Below are positions 19,401-28,664 of a stretch of DNA of 64,000 nucleotides, piece after piece (position 1 is the stretch's first letter; every line of letters begins with the position of its first letter). The DNA lies in assembly GCA_014529675.2 (NCBI GenBank), contig CP076040.1, forward strand, positions 2,623,894-2,687,893, read 5' to 3'. The DNA is from Opitutia bacterium ISCC 52. GTDB taxonomy: Bacteria; Verrucomicrobiota; Verrucomicrobiia; Opitutales; UBA2995. Both the position numbers and the translations under genes were made by a program. Under the pieces are notes generated by a model, which saw only the letters and a list, made by a program, of their open reading frames with translations, was not told the DNA's origin and ran no database searches.

Positions 19401-20732
19401 TTATTTCTTCTCCTCTTCGGGTTGGTCGATGGTTTCAGAGACGCTAGATTGTTCGACTAGAAAATCAAGTGTCTTGTTTATCAGTATGGATTCATGCATC
19501 GAACGCAAGCGGGCCTGGTCTTTTCTTAACTCTTTAGCAATTTGCTCAGGTTTTTGCTGCGTATACATCGCTTCTTGGAAGATCTGCATTTGAAAATCCT
19601 GGTCTTCCGGTTGAATACTCTCGGCTTCAGCTACCCTATTGAGGATCAGGTTGACCTTGACCCGGCGCTCAGCCTGTTTGCTCGCCTCCTCTTTCATCGC
19701 AGCCTGAGTAGCCTCGGGGTTCTCATCAGCCTGTTGAGACTGAGCTTGCTGCTGGAGCATGCCTTGGAGGATGCGCATGGCTTCACTTTCCACCGCAGAT
19801 TGAGGCAATGCCACTTCTGAGTTTTCACTCAGGAAATTGATGATCTGCTCGCGCTTGATCTGATCGGACTCTTGCTGCTTACGGTTTGTAAGGTCTCTCT
19901 CCACATTTTCGCGCAACTGCTCCTCAGACTCGGCGTTGTTAGCCTTGAGGAACTCTTCATCCAATTCCGGGAGCTTCTTTTCTCTCACTTCCGAAATATT
20001 CACTTTATAAACTACCGTCTTTCCCTGGAGATCTTCCACGCGAAAGTCGTCTGGGAAGTTTACAGTGATTTCCTTCTCGTCGCCTTTCTTAAGCCCTACA
20101 AGCCCCTCAGCCAATCCAGGAAAATCGGCACGATCGGTGCCTGCTTCTTCCCAAGTAGAAGCCTGTTTGGTCAGCAAGGGTTGATCGGTCAGCGTTTCCG
20201 CTAGCGGTTTGTCGTCGAGAAATCCTTCATAGCCAAGCTGAACATAGTCTGTTGCAGCCGCGCCGTCTTCCTTTTCAACAAAGTCAGCCCGTTGGGAACG
20301 CATGGTGTATACGGTTTCTTCAATGTCCTTCTCCGTGACCTCAAATTCAGGGACTGTAACCGCGATACCTTTATATTCCGGAAGATCGAACTCGGGATCT
20401 ACATCTACGGTGAATTCGATGGAGGCATCCTTACCGGACTCGATATCCCCTTCTTTCATGTCCACAATATTGAAGACCTTGAAATCATCGTGCTTTGTCA
20501 CCTTCTCATAAGCCTCAGAGACGACCTTACGCTTTAGCTCTTCGGCCACATCTTTTCCGTATTTTTTCAGGATCATGGCCTCCGGCGCTTTACCTGGGCG
20601 AAAGCCGGGAATGCGGACCTGTTGGGAAAACTGTCCCAGTAGTTTCTTTTGCTCAATTGCGATATCCTTGGAGTCAACGGAGACGATGACTTTCTTTCTG
20701 GATTCGCTTACTTCCTCTACTTGTATGCTCAC
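19401..20732 (-). CDS. tig: Trigger factor
   Basis: Ribosome-bound chaperone and peptidyl-prolyl isomerase, 443 residues. The ribosome-binding signature is in the N-terminal domain (VRIPGFRPGKAPEAMI, about 38-53), a central FKBP-like domain covers about 160-250 (QLGYEGFLDDKPL, FPGLAEGLVGLKKGD), and the C-terminal arm domain is Gln/Glu-rich and helical. It heads the tig-clpP-clpX operon, coupling nascent-chain folding with turnover. About 160 bp separate it from the divergent tsaB gene and should hold both promoters. Confidence 0.96.
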   Translation of the reverse strand: MSIQVEEVSESRKKVIVSVDSKDIAIEQKKLLGQFSQQVRIPGFRPGKAPEAMILKKYGKDVAEELKRKVVSEAYEKVTKHDDFKVFNIVDMKEGDIESGKDASIEFTVDVDPEFDLPEYKGIAVTVPEFEVTEKDIEETVYTMRSQRADFVEKEDGAAATDYVQLGYEGFLDDKPLAETLTDQPLLTKQASTWEEAGTDRADFPGLAEGLVGLKKGDEKEITVNFPDDFRVEDLQGKTVVYKVNISEVREKKLPELDEEFLKANNAESEEQLRENVERDLTNRKQQESDQIKREQIINFLSENSEVALPQSAVESEAMRILQGMLQQQAQSQQADENPEATQAAMKEEASKQAERRVKVNLILNRVAEAESIQPEDQDFQMQIFQEAMYTQQKPEQIAKELRKDQARLRSMHESILINKTLDFLVEQSSVSETIDQPEEEKK

Positions 20733-20896
20733 GGTAAATTTCTACGGTTCAATATGGATAAAAAAGCGCTTTATGATTATTTCCTAAATGACTGGGTCAA
20801 TGACTAAATAGGTCGTTAAACACTTGATTTTTAAGCCGTTCGCTTTGACGTTGATTTCAAGGAGGCGGCTCCCTTTTCTCATTTTTCGAAATACAG

Positions 20897-21565
20897 ATGA
20901 TTGAACCACAAACCATAGCCTATCCGTTGTTACTAACGGATTGTAGCGCTCCCGGGGTACGAGCCGGAATCCTCGGAGAACACGGGTGGTTAGCTTACGT
21001 GAAGCTGGAAGGAGAGACTGGAACCAAGCTTTTTGAGGCGGTTAAGCAGTTACTGGCGGAAACAAACCTACAATTAGAAGAGCTCCAATCGTTCGTATAT
21101 TGCGAAGGACCTGGGTCCACACTGGGTATTCGGATCAACTCCATGGCACTGAGAACCTGGGTAAGTATTAGCCCTAATGTTCAGACCATTTATACCTACC
21201 GGAGCTTGGAAGCAACTGGCATGCTGATCGCATTGGAGCGAAAGGATGAAAATACATTTACCGTTCTTTCGGATCTTAGAAAGAACAGCTGGAATGCCTT
21301 ACGGTTCGACCAGGAAACTGATTCTGATGAGATTCGAGTCGCTTCTGCGGAGGAACTGAGCGATAGGCCGGAGAAACGGTACTTTATTAAGCAACGCATT
21401 CATTCTCCCGGAATGCCTCCCGGCGCAGAGTTGATCGACTATGATTTGGAGGCTTTAGGCTCACAGCCCCATTTTCTTGCGTCCCTGAGAAAGGTAGAAA
21501 AGCCCGAGATCTTTCAAACCACGACAACGGAGTTCCAGAAATGGACTCCCAACCGGCACCGCTGA
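20897..21565 (+). CDS. tsaB: tRNA threonylcarbamoyladenosine biosynthesis protein TsaB
   Basis: Partner of TsaD in the t6A37 tRNA modification complex. 222 residues with an ASKHA-type fold; the family signature is FVYCEGPGSTLGIRINSMAL, equivalent to the G-P-G-S-F-T-G-(I/L)-R segment. Overall similarity to model TsaB is modest: it begins LLLTDCSAPGVRAGIL where most read ILALDTS. Three bases separate its stop from the GTG of alr, so the two are co-transcribed. Confidence 0.82.
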   Translation: MIEPQTIAYPLLLTDCSAPGVRAGILGEHGWLAYVKLEGETGTKLFEAVKQLLAETNLQLEELQSFVYCEGPGSTLGIRINSMALRTWVSISPNVQTIYTYRSLEATGMLIALERKDENTFTVLSDLRKNSWNALRFDQETDSDEIRVASAEELSDRPEKRYFIKQRIHSPGMPPGAELIDYDLEALGSQPHFLASLRKVEKPEIFQTTTTEFQKWTPNRHR

Positions 21566-21568
21566 ATC

Positions 21569-22714
21569 GTGAGTATGCAAGACCAGGCCCGAAGTTGGGC
21601 AGAAATTGATCTAGCGGCTCTTGAACGCAATTTGCACAAAATCCGCGCTGCTCTTCCTGACCACATCCGGTATGTGGCTGTCGTGAAGGCTGATGCCTAT
21701 GGTCATGGAATTGCTCAGACCGCTACTCGTTTGATGCAATGCGGTGCAGACATGTTTGCCGTGGCCAACGTAACGGAGGCGGCCCAACTCAGGGAAATCG
21801 GTTCGGGCTGGCCCATTCTGGTTTTATCAGCCGTCCTCCCCCAGGAAGACGATCAGCTTTTCAATCATGCATTGATTCCCACCCTTTCCAACCTGGAGGA
21901 GGTAGAGCGTCTAAATACGAAGGCTGCCGAAAGAAACAAACTCCTCAAAGTACACCTCAAGATCGACACTGGCATGGGGCGACTTGGAGTCTGGCACGAA
22001 GACCTTCAACCCATGCTTGATGCAATCCGTGTTGCCCAGAACCTGCAACTCGACGGCGTATTTACCCATTTTAGCTCTGCCCCAACCGACCCTGACTTCA
22101 CCGAGCTTCAGCGTAACCGCTTTATAGATACGCTCAAAGTGATCGAGGATCAGTTTGATCTAAGCGACTGCATGATCCACGCAGACAATAGTGCCAGCCT
22201 GCGAAGCTTCGTTAGAAGTAGCCCTATTAATGCAATCCGCGTTGGTTTACTTCAATTCGGAGCCGCCCCCTACCCCGATTCACTCTTTGCCCAAGTCTCT
22301 ACAGAACCCGTTCTCAGCTTCCACGGCCGCGTTTCACTCCTAAAAAGCCTGCCCAAAGGTTGTCCTGTAAGCTATGGCCGACTGACGACCCTAAGCAGAC
22401 CGACAAAGCTAGCCGTCCTCTCGGCAGGATACGCAGACGGTATACCCATGCCTTTCACAAAACGCGCTGAGGTTTTGGTCGCTGGCCAGCGCTGCCCGGT
22501 ATTGGGGCGGGTAACCATGGATCAATTAATCGTAGATGTGACGGACCTGCCAGAAGCGCCTGAAGCCGGAGATCAGGCCACCTTCATCGGCTCACAAGGT
22601 GACGAAACCATTTCGGTCGCTGAATTCTGCGGTTGGGGCGATTCTATTCCCTGGGAGTGCTTTTGCTCAATTTCCAAACGCGTGACTAGAGTTTACAAAA
22701 CGTTCAGAGAGTGA
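21569..22714 (+). CDS. alr: Alanine racemase
   Basis: PLP enzyme making D-alanine for peptidoglycan. 381 residues in the fold III barrel. The PLP lysine is in VAVVKADAYGHG (about residue 40), the other catalytic base is the Tyr in SAGYADGIPM, and the substrate-side motif VTMDQLIVDVTD is intact. The longest start is GTG 21569; ATG 21575 two codons later is an alternative. Co-directional with tsaB and almost abutting it. Confidence 0.95.
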   Translation: MSMQDQARSWAEIDLAALERNLHKIRAALPDHIRYVAVVKADAYGHGIAQTATRLMQCGADMFAVANVTEAAQLREIGSGWPILVLSAVLPQEDDQLFNHALIPTLSNLEEVERLNTKAAERNKLLKVHLKIDTGMGRLGVWHEDLQPMLDAIRVAQNLQLDGVFTHFSSAPTDPDFTELQRNRFIDTLKVIEDQFDLSDCMIHADNSASLRSFVRSSPINAIRVGLLQFGAAPYPDSLFAQVSTEPVLSFHGRVSLLKSLPKGCPVSYGRLTTLSRPTKLAVLSAGYADGIPMPFTKRAEVLVAGQRCPVLGRVTMDQLIVDVTDLPEAPEAGDQATFIGSQGDETISVAEFCGWGDSIPWECFCSISKRVTRVYKTFRE

Positions 22715-22774
22715 TTTGATTTTTCCCTTTGAAACCTGCTACCTGTTTCTGACGTTACCTAATAACCCTTTGTT

Positions 22775-24265
22775 ATGAATACCCTTAAGATAAAAAATAT
22801 TCAGCCAGAGAACGTCTGGAAACCTCTCCCGAGGTCAGCATGGGATGAAGCTGCCGCCAAACATTTGTTGATGAGGATTGGCTTTTCAGCCTCAGAGGAG
22901 GCCATTCAAGCATGTATGCAATCCGGCTTGAAGAACTCTATCCGGGATGCATTTGCGGGAGCCCATGTCATGCAACCGCCTGAAAAGCTCATAGAAGTCA
23001 TTGAAGCTTACCGGACACAACGCGATCGCCAGAAAGGACTCCAAGAGCCCGAGCGCCGCAAATTACGCCAGGCACTCGCACGAAAATCGCGTGAAACCAT
23101 CGTCGATATGACGATGAATTGGCTGCAAAACGCGGCGGAACCTCAAAACTCTGCGTTTGAGAAATGGGGCCTGTTTTGGGAAAACATGTTCGTGGTCACC
23201 TCACAGAAGGTGAAAAACCCGGCCATGCTCTATCAGTACCAAATGGCGATCCGGAAGAACTCGTTTAAAGATTTCGGATCTCTTAGTAAGGCGATCAGCA
23301 AATCTCCCGCCATGGTTCAATTCCTGGATCTCCAGCAGAACAAAAAGGGGAAGCCGAATGAGAATTTTGCGAGAGAGCTCTTCGAACTCTTCATGCTCGG
23401 AGAAGGCAACTATACAGAAGAGGACATCAAAGAAGCCGCTCGTGCATTCACGGGCTATCGGCAAGTCGATGGACAATTCAGGTTTGTAAACGCACAACAC
23501 GACGCATCGAAAAAAACGGTATTCGGCCAAACCGGAAACTGGACGGGTGACGACATCATAGAGTTGGCATTACAGCAGCCTGCCGCACGACTCTTTACTC
23601 CAAGAGAACTTTGCAAACACTACCTAAGCGACGAGGTAATCCCTGACGAATATTTACAAGGCCTCGGGGATGGCTGGGCAGCCAATGACTTTGATCTGAC
23701 CTGGTTGGCGAGCACCTTCTTTTCTTCACGTTTGTTCTTCAGCGCACAATTTAGAGGAAACAAAATCAAGAGTCCCTTTGAATTTCTCCTCGGCTTGGTC
23801 CAGGATTTGAATGTCGATATTCCTCCGCTTCCAAGAACTTATATCAACGCACTGAGGAGCATGGGACAGAGCTGGCTTAACCCACCCAATGTTCGAGGCT
23901 GGGTCGGAGGCCGTCACTGGATTAATAGTGCGACACTCATTCAAAGACGCCAAATCGTAGAGAGTTTCTTTAACCCTCCCACTGAACGTCGTATGAACGG
24001 GGATGAAAAACGGGCGATTGAAAAAGCCAAAGAATCTGGCAAAGGAAAGTTCTTTGTGACCAAGAGACAAGGTGAAGCTTGGCTTAACCTGGATCCGAAG
24101 AATCGAGTCGCCGCATTAGCCAACGAATGGCTGGTCAATCCACTGAACCCGCAGGTCGAAAAAGATCTCGTTCAGTTCCTAAACCAAAACCAAAACCGCG
24201 GACTACCTGCAACACGCACCGTAGCAATCACCCTTTTGCAATCGCCTGCCTATCAGCTGGCTTAA
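22775..24265 (+). CDS. DUF1800 family protein
   Basis: A 496-residue member of DUF1800. Characteristic stretches are HLLMRIGFSASEEAI, FARELFELFMLGEG, EAARAFTGYR and NPPNVRGWVGGRHWI. Function is not known. DUF1800 genes are almost always followed by a DUF1501 gene, as here ten bases downstream, which implies a joint role, probably in the envelope (known association, function unproven). No obvious signal peptide is present in this chain. Confidence 0.9.
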   Translation: MNTLKIKNIQPENVWKPLPRSAWDEAAAKHLLMRIGFSASEEAIQACMQSGLKNSIRDAFAGAHVMQPPEKLIEVIEAYRTQRDRQKGLQEPERRKLRQALARKSRETIVDMTMNWLQNAAEPQNSAFEKWGLFWENMFVVTSQKVKNPAMLYQYQMAIRKNSFKDFGSLSKAISKSPAMVQFLDLQQNKKGKPNENFARELFELFMLGEGNYTEEDIKEAARAFTGYRQVDGQFRFVNAQHDASKKTVFGQTGNWTGDDIIELALQQPAARLFTPRELCKHYLSDEVIPDEYLQGLGDGWAANDFDLTWLASTFFSSRLFFSAQFRGNKIKSPFEFLLGLVQDLNVDIPPLPRTYINALRSMGQSWLNPPNVRGWVGGRHWINSATLIQRRQIVESFFNPPTERRMNGDEKRAIEKAKESGKGKFFVTKRQGEAWLNLDPKNRVAALANEWLVNPLNPQVEKDLVQFLNQNQNRGLPATRTVAITLLQSPAYQLA

Positions 24266-24275
24266 CTTAAGAGAC

Positions 24276-25511
24276 ATGAAAAACGACGCACTCAATTTTC
24301 CGGCCACTCGTAGAGAATTTCTAAGCACTTCTGCCAAAGGGACTGGCTTGCTCGCATTCAGCCAGTTTATTCCAGGCTTCCTCCGCGACTCCATAGCAGC
24401 GGGCGCTCCATCACCCGAATCGGATCGTCGCATCTTGGTTCTTGTTCAGCTAGCTGGCGGGAATGATGGGTTGAATACCGTCATTCCTTACGAGGATGCC
24501 AATTACTACCGACTACGCCCCACCCTGGGCATTAAAAAATCTGCGGCTTTAAAACTGACAGACGATCATGGCCTGCACCCAAGTTGTGAGTCCATGTTGG
24601 GGCTCTATAAAGAGGGCAATCTCTCCATCATTCAAAATGTCGGTTACCCTAACCCCAACCGCAGTCACTTCCGCTCAACTGAGATCTGGGAAGGCGCAAC
24701 GGATGCGCATGAATTTGGTGATTCTGGTTGGGTCGGTCGATACCTGGATAATAATTGCAGCGGTACTCCTGCTTTAGGCGACCCTGAAGCTATCAGCTTT
24801 GGCAATGAACTACCCCTCACCATCCAGGGAGACACCAATCATAATCTGTTCAGCATCAATAATCGCCCCGGCAGGATCAACCGCGCGGATTACGGTTTGC
24901 TAGATAAGATGTCCGGAGAAATGGATGTCATAGACAACTCCAGTTTTCTGAAGCAAACAATGATGGACACGCTGGTTACCGAAGAGCGTATCCAGAAGCT
25001 CTTCACCAAATTCTCATCCACCGTGAACTATCCAGGTAATCGCCTCGGTACTTCGTTGAAGAATGTAGCCTCATTGATTGCGTCAAGTTTACCAACTCGC
25101 GTCTATTATGTATCCCTCGGAGGCTTCGATACCCACCAAGGTCAGGCAGCCAACCATGCGAGGCTCCTAACGGAACTTTCCAGCAGTTTAGCTGCTTTCC
25201 AAAAGGACCTACAGCAGCGAGGCCTGGACGACCAAGTGCTCACCATGACTTTCTCTGAGTTCGGACGTCGGCCTAGCCAAAATGAAAGCGGAGGCACCGA
25301 CCACGGAACAGCTGCACCCCTCTTTGTTATGGGGCCACAACTCAAGAATACCCTGGTTGGACAAGCACCTGACTTGAACTTAAAGCACAACAAAGACCTT
25401 CAATTCTCAACCGACTTCCGAAGCATCTACTCAACAGTCCTCGATAGGTGGTTGGAATGCGACAGCCGATCTGTCCTGGGACGTCAGTTTGACCATCTCT
25501 CCTTCATCTAG
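24276..25511 (+). CDS. DUF1501 family protein with Tat-type signal
   Basis: A 411-residue DUF1501 protein, a family related in fold to alkaline-phosphatase-like/sulfatase enzymes. The N-terminus has a twin-arginine signal (TRREFLSTSAKGTGLLAF). Family features are LVQLAGGNDGLNTVIPY, SHFRSTEIWEG, LGGFDTHQGQAANHARLL and MTFSEFGRRPSQNESGGTDH. It is paired with the DUF1800 gene ten bases upstream. A second, broken DUF1501 copy sits at 62856-63005. Confidence 0.9.
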   Translation: MKNDALNFPATRREFLSTSAKGTGLLAFSQFIPGFLRDSIAAGAPSPESDRRILVLVQLAGGNDGLNTVIPYEDANYYRLRPTLGIKKSAALKLTDDHGLHPSCESMLGLYKEGNLSIIQNVGYPNPNRSHFRSTEIWEGATDAHEFGDSGWVGRYLDNNCSGTPALGDPEAISFGNELPLTIQGDTNHNLFSINNRPGRINRADYGLLDKMSGEMDVIDNSSFLKQTMMDTLVTEERIQKLFTKFSSTVNYPGNRLGTSLKNVASLIASSLPTRVYYVSLGGFDTHQGQAANHARLLTELSSSLAAFQKDLQQRGLDDQVLTMTFSEFGRRPSQNESGGTDHGTAAPLFVMGPQLKNTLVGQAPDLNLKHNKDLQFSTDFRSIYSTVLDRWLECDSRSVLGRQFDHLSFI

Positions 25512-25541
25512 GTGCAACCAGTGGACTTTGCTCAGGGTTGG

Positions 25542-25634
25542 CTAGAATAAGATCAATCCAACCAAACAAAGTAAAAGCACCAGAGCCAGAATCGATAAGG
25601 CTCGTTTCTCCTGCTTAGTTAATCCGAGGGGCAT
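25542..25634 (-). CDS. Predicted 30-residue single-pass membrane peptide
   Basis: A 31-codon frame on the minus strand: a short basic start (MPLGLTKQEKRALSI) and then one strongly hydrophobic helix (LALVLLLCLVGLILF) to the stop. Charge distribution fits an N-in anchor. A weak GAGAG lies about 13 bases before the ATG. It sits alone between the DUF1501 gene (25511) and the glycosylase gene (25702). Such small frames can arise by chance, but the clean basic-then-hydrophobic pattern argues for a real small membrane protein. Function unknown. Confidence 0.45.
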   Translation of the reverse strand: MPLGLTKQEKRALSILALVLLLCLVGLILF

Positions 25635-25701
25635 AGGTATAATTTCTCTCAGGAGCCCCATCGCCTCAAGGAAATTAGCTTAGGCTTTTGTCATTTCTAT
25701 T

Positions 25702-26229
25702 CTAACGCGGTACTAGATATCGATACGGTTTTACCGCCCATTCTCCCGCGTAATCCACTCCGATTCGCGGTCCTGTAGAAAATGTATATTCCTCTGTGCG
25801 ATCCGGATTGAATTCCAACCAAAGCCCAGTCGATTCGATGGCTGGTTTAGTATGATAAGACTTATCGATCTTCATCTCCCGAGTTAGTATTCCCGGACCA
25901 CTCCAATCACCAACCCCTCGAATAAGGATGGCTGCTGGATATTCCTTGGGGCCCGTAACCACATTCAAAAGCCAATGAACACCATAACACAGGTAAACGT
26001 ACCAGTGACCTGCTGGGCCATAGAGAACCTCCGTCCTTGCTGTTCTACCTTTGGATGCATGACACGCCTTATCCAGAGGTCCATCATAGGCTTCGATCTC
26101 ATTGATCTCACTTCTTAGAATGTCTCCCTCAGCTGTCCGAACAACAAGATGATGGCCCATCAACTCTGGGCATATATCCAAAACAGGTCGTTCAAAAAAG
26201 GAATGAGGAATGACGTTACTTGAGGACAC
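25702..26229 (-). CDS. DNA-3-methyladenine glycosylase (AAG/MPG family)
   Basis: Base-excision repair enzyme that removes alkylated purines. 175 residues, of usual bacterial AAG length. Family segments: LMGHHLVVR, the catalytic EIEAYDGPLDKACHA (Glu and Tyr), RTARTEVLYGPAGHWYVYL, YGVHWLLNVVTG and AILIRGV. It is three bases downstream of dtd and probably in one operon with dtd and the SET gene. Confidence 0.93.
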   Translation of the reverse strand: MSSSNVIPHSFFERPVLDICPELMGHHLVVRTAEGDILRSEINEIEAYDGPLDKACHASKGRTARTEVLYGPAGHWYVYLCYGVHWLLNVVTGPKEYPAAILIRGVGDWSGPGILTREMKIDKSYHTKPAIESTGLWLEFNPDRTEEYTFSTGPRIGVDYAGEWAVKPYRYLVPR

Positions 26230-26232
26230 TTT

Positions 26233-26688
26233 CTAAAATCGTTTATCCTGAGTATCGATCACCAGCGTCACGGGGCCGTCGTTTACAAGATCAACTTCCA
26301 TCATGGCTCCAAATTCTCCAGTAACCACCATCTTCCCCAATCGAGCTTCCATCTTGGAGATAAAAGCCTCATACAGGGGAATCGCATGATCAGGTGCAGC
26401 TGACCGATTGAAAGAGGGTCGAGTCCCCTTCCTGACATTCCCAAAAAGTGTAAACTGGCTCACTACGATCATCTCACCATCTACGACAAGTAGATCGAGG
26501 TTCATTTTCCCCTCTTCGTCCTCAAACACTCTCAATTGAGGCACCTTATTCGCAAGCCAATCCAAATCAGCTTCTGTATCCGACCGCTCGATACCAAGTA
26601 ACACTACGAATCCCTGACTGATAGTTCCCCTAGGCTCGCCTTCAACAGTAACCGAGGCTCTGGACACACGCTGAACAACAGCCCGCAT
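26233..26688 (-). CDS. dtd: D-aminoacyl-tRNA deacylase
   Basis: Hydrolyses D-aminoacyl-tRNAs, keeping D-amino acids out of protein. 151 residues. Both active-site motifs are intact: SQFTLFG (about 78-84) and NDGPVT (about 137-142), with the N-terminal [13 protein letters not shown]. Its ATG overlaps the TAA of the SET gene by one base, indicating translational coupling. Together with alr in this window it fits a cell that makes D-alanine. Confidence 0.96.
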   Translation of the reverse strand: MRAVVQRVSRASVTVEGEPRGTISQGFVVLLGIERSDTEADLDWLANKVPQLRVFEDEEGKMNLDLLVVDGEMIVVSQFTLFGNVRKGTRPSFNRSAAPDHAIPLYEAFISKMEARLGKMVVTGEFGAMMEVDLVNDGPVTLVIDTQDKRF

Positions 26689-27245
26689 TAATCAGCCTTC
26701 ATCTTTTTCTTCTTTTCCTTTTTATCCTTAACAACGGATTTCGCCTTTTTACCATTGCGCATCTTCTTCAGCTTCTTGCGATCATCTTTGGCAACGATGT
26801 ATCCGACACATTTCTTGGTCCCACAACAGCAGGGATGATCCAAAAAGTGCTCCAGCGCATAGCCATAATCGATAAGGATTTCCTCGTTCTTTTTTATAGA
26901 ACGAGAGGTGTAATAGAAAATCCGGTCATCTATATTGAATGCCTCGCAATTCTCTTCGCAGCTGTGATTTGCGAAGCGGGCAATATTTTCGGGCACATTG
27001 CCATCAATATCCCACTTCTTATTCAAATCAAAAATATAGACCGCGCCGACTGAGTCATCATTAGCGGCCATTTCCATCTGCTCAGTCCCACGGCGTGTAG
27101 ACTCTTCTTTGGAGATGCGCTCCCCAAAGTATTCCATGATCTTAGTCTCTTTGGGAATCTTGCGCTTGGCAAAAACACCACGGCCGTGGATCCCTGAATC
27201 CTTCACATACACCCACTTGTTTTCCTTATCTTTTGTCTTAGCCAT
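26688..27245 (-). CDS. SET-domain lysine methyltransferase with post-SET zinc site and Lys-rich tail
   Basis: A 185-residue SET protein. The SAM-binding GIHGRGVFA is at 18-26, [11 protein letters not shown] at 91-101 (the NHSC motif), the EEILIDYGY catalytic segment at 121-130, and a post-SET cysteine cluster CCCGTKKC at 139-146 that with Cys96 could hold zinc. From about 153 the tail is almost all Lys/Arg ([11 protein letters not shown] and beyond). Substrate unknown: in bacteria SET enzymes methylate ribosomal, DNA-binding or host proteins (known examples). The basic tail suggests nucleic-acid or ribosome association (inference). First gene of the SET-dtd-AAG operon. Confidence 0.88.
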   Translation of the reverse strand: MAKTKDKENKWVYVKDSGIHGRGVFAKRKIPKETKIMEYFGERISKEESTRRGTEQMEMAANDDSVGAVYIFDLNKKWDIDGNVPENIARFANHSCEENCEAFNIDDRIFYYTSRSIKKNEEILIDYGYALEHFLDHPCCCGTKKCVGYIVAKDDRKKLKKMRNGKKAKSVVKDKKEKKKKMKAD

Positions 27246-27380
27246 TCTTCGGTCAAAAAAGGACTCTGGGAGTCCGCATTACAGTGGCAATCTTTTTTAG
27301 GGTTTCCACGGGTATCGGGGTCTAAGATTCTTGAATTGGTTGCGCGGAGTTCAACCACTCTATACGCTCCATGAGATGCA

Positions 27381-27896
27381 TCATTGGGCAATCGCCTCTT
27401 TCACTTGAGTGAGAAAATTCTCGTCACCCGAGCCACTCAGACGAACGACGTCCGCCTTGCCCTGCACAATCTCTTCAGGAGTTCCCGTGGTCGTAAGTTC
27501 AGCATAAGGAACTCCGGGTAGAAACGTTTCCACCAATTCACCCAACTGCACAAACAGCTCATCCTCGAACCCAGGACCCAAGACAATTGCCAATTTCAAA
27601 GCGACGGATGAATCCATATAACTAGCGACTGCTTCGCACTGACTTCTCAATTGCTCACTTGGGACAGCAAGAACAACCACATCGGCCTCCATGAGTACCG
27701 GCTTCACTTCAAAGCCGATCTGCAATTGCAGCGGTAAAGTGCATCCCAGGAGATGAACGCTATTTACGCGCGAGGAGGCTAGCTCCATGGCGGCATCCAT
27801 TTGATCCGGCACCAAGGTAACCGAATGACCTTGTTGAATAAGCTTAATAGCCAGGGCGGTTCCCCAGGCATCTGCACCCAAAACACAGAAGTTCAT
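27381..27896 (-). CDS. Stand-alone GpsA-like NAD-binding domain (C-terminal catalytic domain missing)
   Basis: A 171-residue protein matching only the N-terminal Rossmann half of glycerol-3-phosphate dehydrogenase GpsA. It starts MNFCVLGADAWGTALA, where GpsA has GxGxWGTALA, so the second motif glycine is Asp. VVLAVPSEQLR and an LGPGFEDE segment follow the family order. Complete GpsA has about 330 residues; here the stop follows EAIAQ and the catalytic Lys-containing domain is not found downstream in any frame. It may be a relic of a duplicated gpsA or a repurposed dinucleotide-binding protein. It cannot be assumed to be an active dehydrogenase. Confidence 0.65.
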   Translation of the reverse strand: MNFCVLGADAWGTALAIKLIQQGHSVTLVPDQMDAAMELASSRVNSVHLLGCTLPLQLQIGFEVKPVLMEADVVVLAVPSEQLRSQCEAVASYMDSSVALKLAIVLGPGFEDELFVQLGELVETFLPGVPYAELTTTGTPEEIVQGKADVVRLSGSGDENFLTQVKEAIAQ

Positions 27897-28287
27897 ATGT
27901 ATAAATTTATTTAATCCGTAGACTAAATGAACTCTTTCCTAAGTTAAAAGGATCGAAATGAATATCTTCGCCTTAAGATCGCCACCTCAGGGAAAGCCGT
28001 CGCCTGAGGATCACCGCAGTGAGTTATCACGGAAATCAACCTTTCGGGCTTTGGGCTCGATGTACCGAGGAACGACACATACACCGCAGAAAACAGCAAC
28101 GCCACAAGCGGCGAGGAGATGAAACAGCTGCGATTCAGGTAAGTGGAAGATAGACCCATCAGGGGGAACCCCAAGTGACCATCAGGGAAAGCTCCAAATG
28201 TTAATAACTTTCCGTTTAAGGCTTTGCTGCAAGGGATATCTGCACGTATAAAATTCCCTACTTAACGAGTTACTCAAACAACGGAAA
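27897..28287. other. Intergenic region without a confident gene
   Basis: Between the GpsA-like gene and the next small gene. Frames on both strands are short (up to about 76 codons on the minus strand) and show no family pattern, signal or membrane segment I can defend. Short direct repeats are seen: CCATCAGGG near 28158 and 28180, and TCAGGGAAAGC near 27986 and 28184. It probably holds the promoters of the divergent flanking genes. Confidence 0.4.
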
Positions 28288-28563
28288 GTGAAACCCATAC
28301 TGCACGTCATATTGAAACCTTTTTTCCTGCGCCGCAAACGGCGAGGGCCGGTCTCATTTATGCGTACCAATCTTCGCAGCAAACTCATCAACCCGCAGTT
28401 TGTTACGTTCCTGGAAACGAGTAAGTTTCGCCGTGTCAGTTTGGATAAGCACGAACGGAAGATGCGTCGCAAAGCAGTCTGGGCTCGCATGTCCCTACTC
28501 ATCGCCGGATTGATCTTCGGCTGGATAGTCATCGAAAGCGCGCAAGCCTTCACACTTTTCTAA
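28288..28563 (+). CDS. Small predicted membrane protein of unknown function
   Basis: A 91-residue frame with a very basic N-terminal half (FLRRKRRGP, SLDKHERKMRRK) and a single C-terminal membrane helix (MSLLIAGLIFGWIVIES). A competing frame on the opposite strand (28182-28553) lacks any such structure. The start could also be ATG 28360, giving 67 residues. It lies alone ahead of the LOG gene. Not recognised as a known family. Confidence 0.5.
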   Translation: MKPILHVILKPFFLRRKRRGPVSFMRTNLRSKLINPQFVTFLETSKFRRVSLDKHERKMRRKAVWARMSLLIAGLIFGWIVIESAQAFTLF

Positions 28564-28664
28564 GAGCCCCCAGGCGCTTCAAAATCGATACTCGTCTTTG
28601 ACAAAGGAATGAGGTGCACCCAGACTAGGAGAATACAACGTCCTATTCTCAATCCATATCGCCC

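Noticed and set aside
27322-27384. 20-codon frame overlapping the stop of the GpsA-like gene by ATGA
   Set aside because: The overlap looks like translational coupling, but 20 residues without hydrophobic or other pattern are not enough to call.
28182-28553. 123-codon minus-strand frame opposite the small membrane protein
   Set aside because: Arg/Leu-rich without pattern; the plus-strand frame has a basic half and a membrane helix, which is more protein-like.
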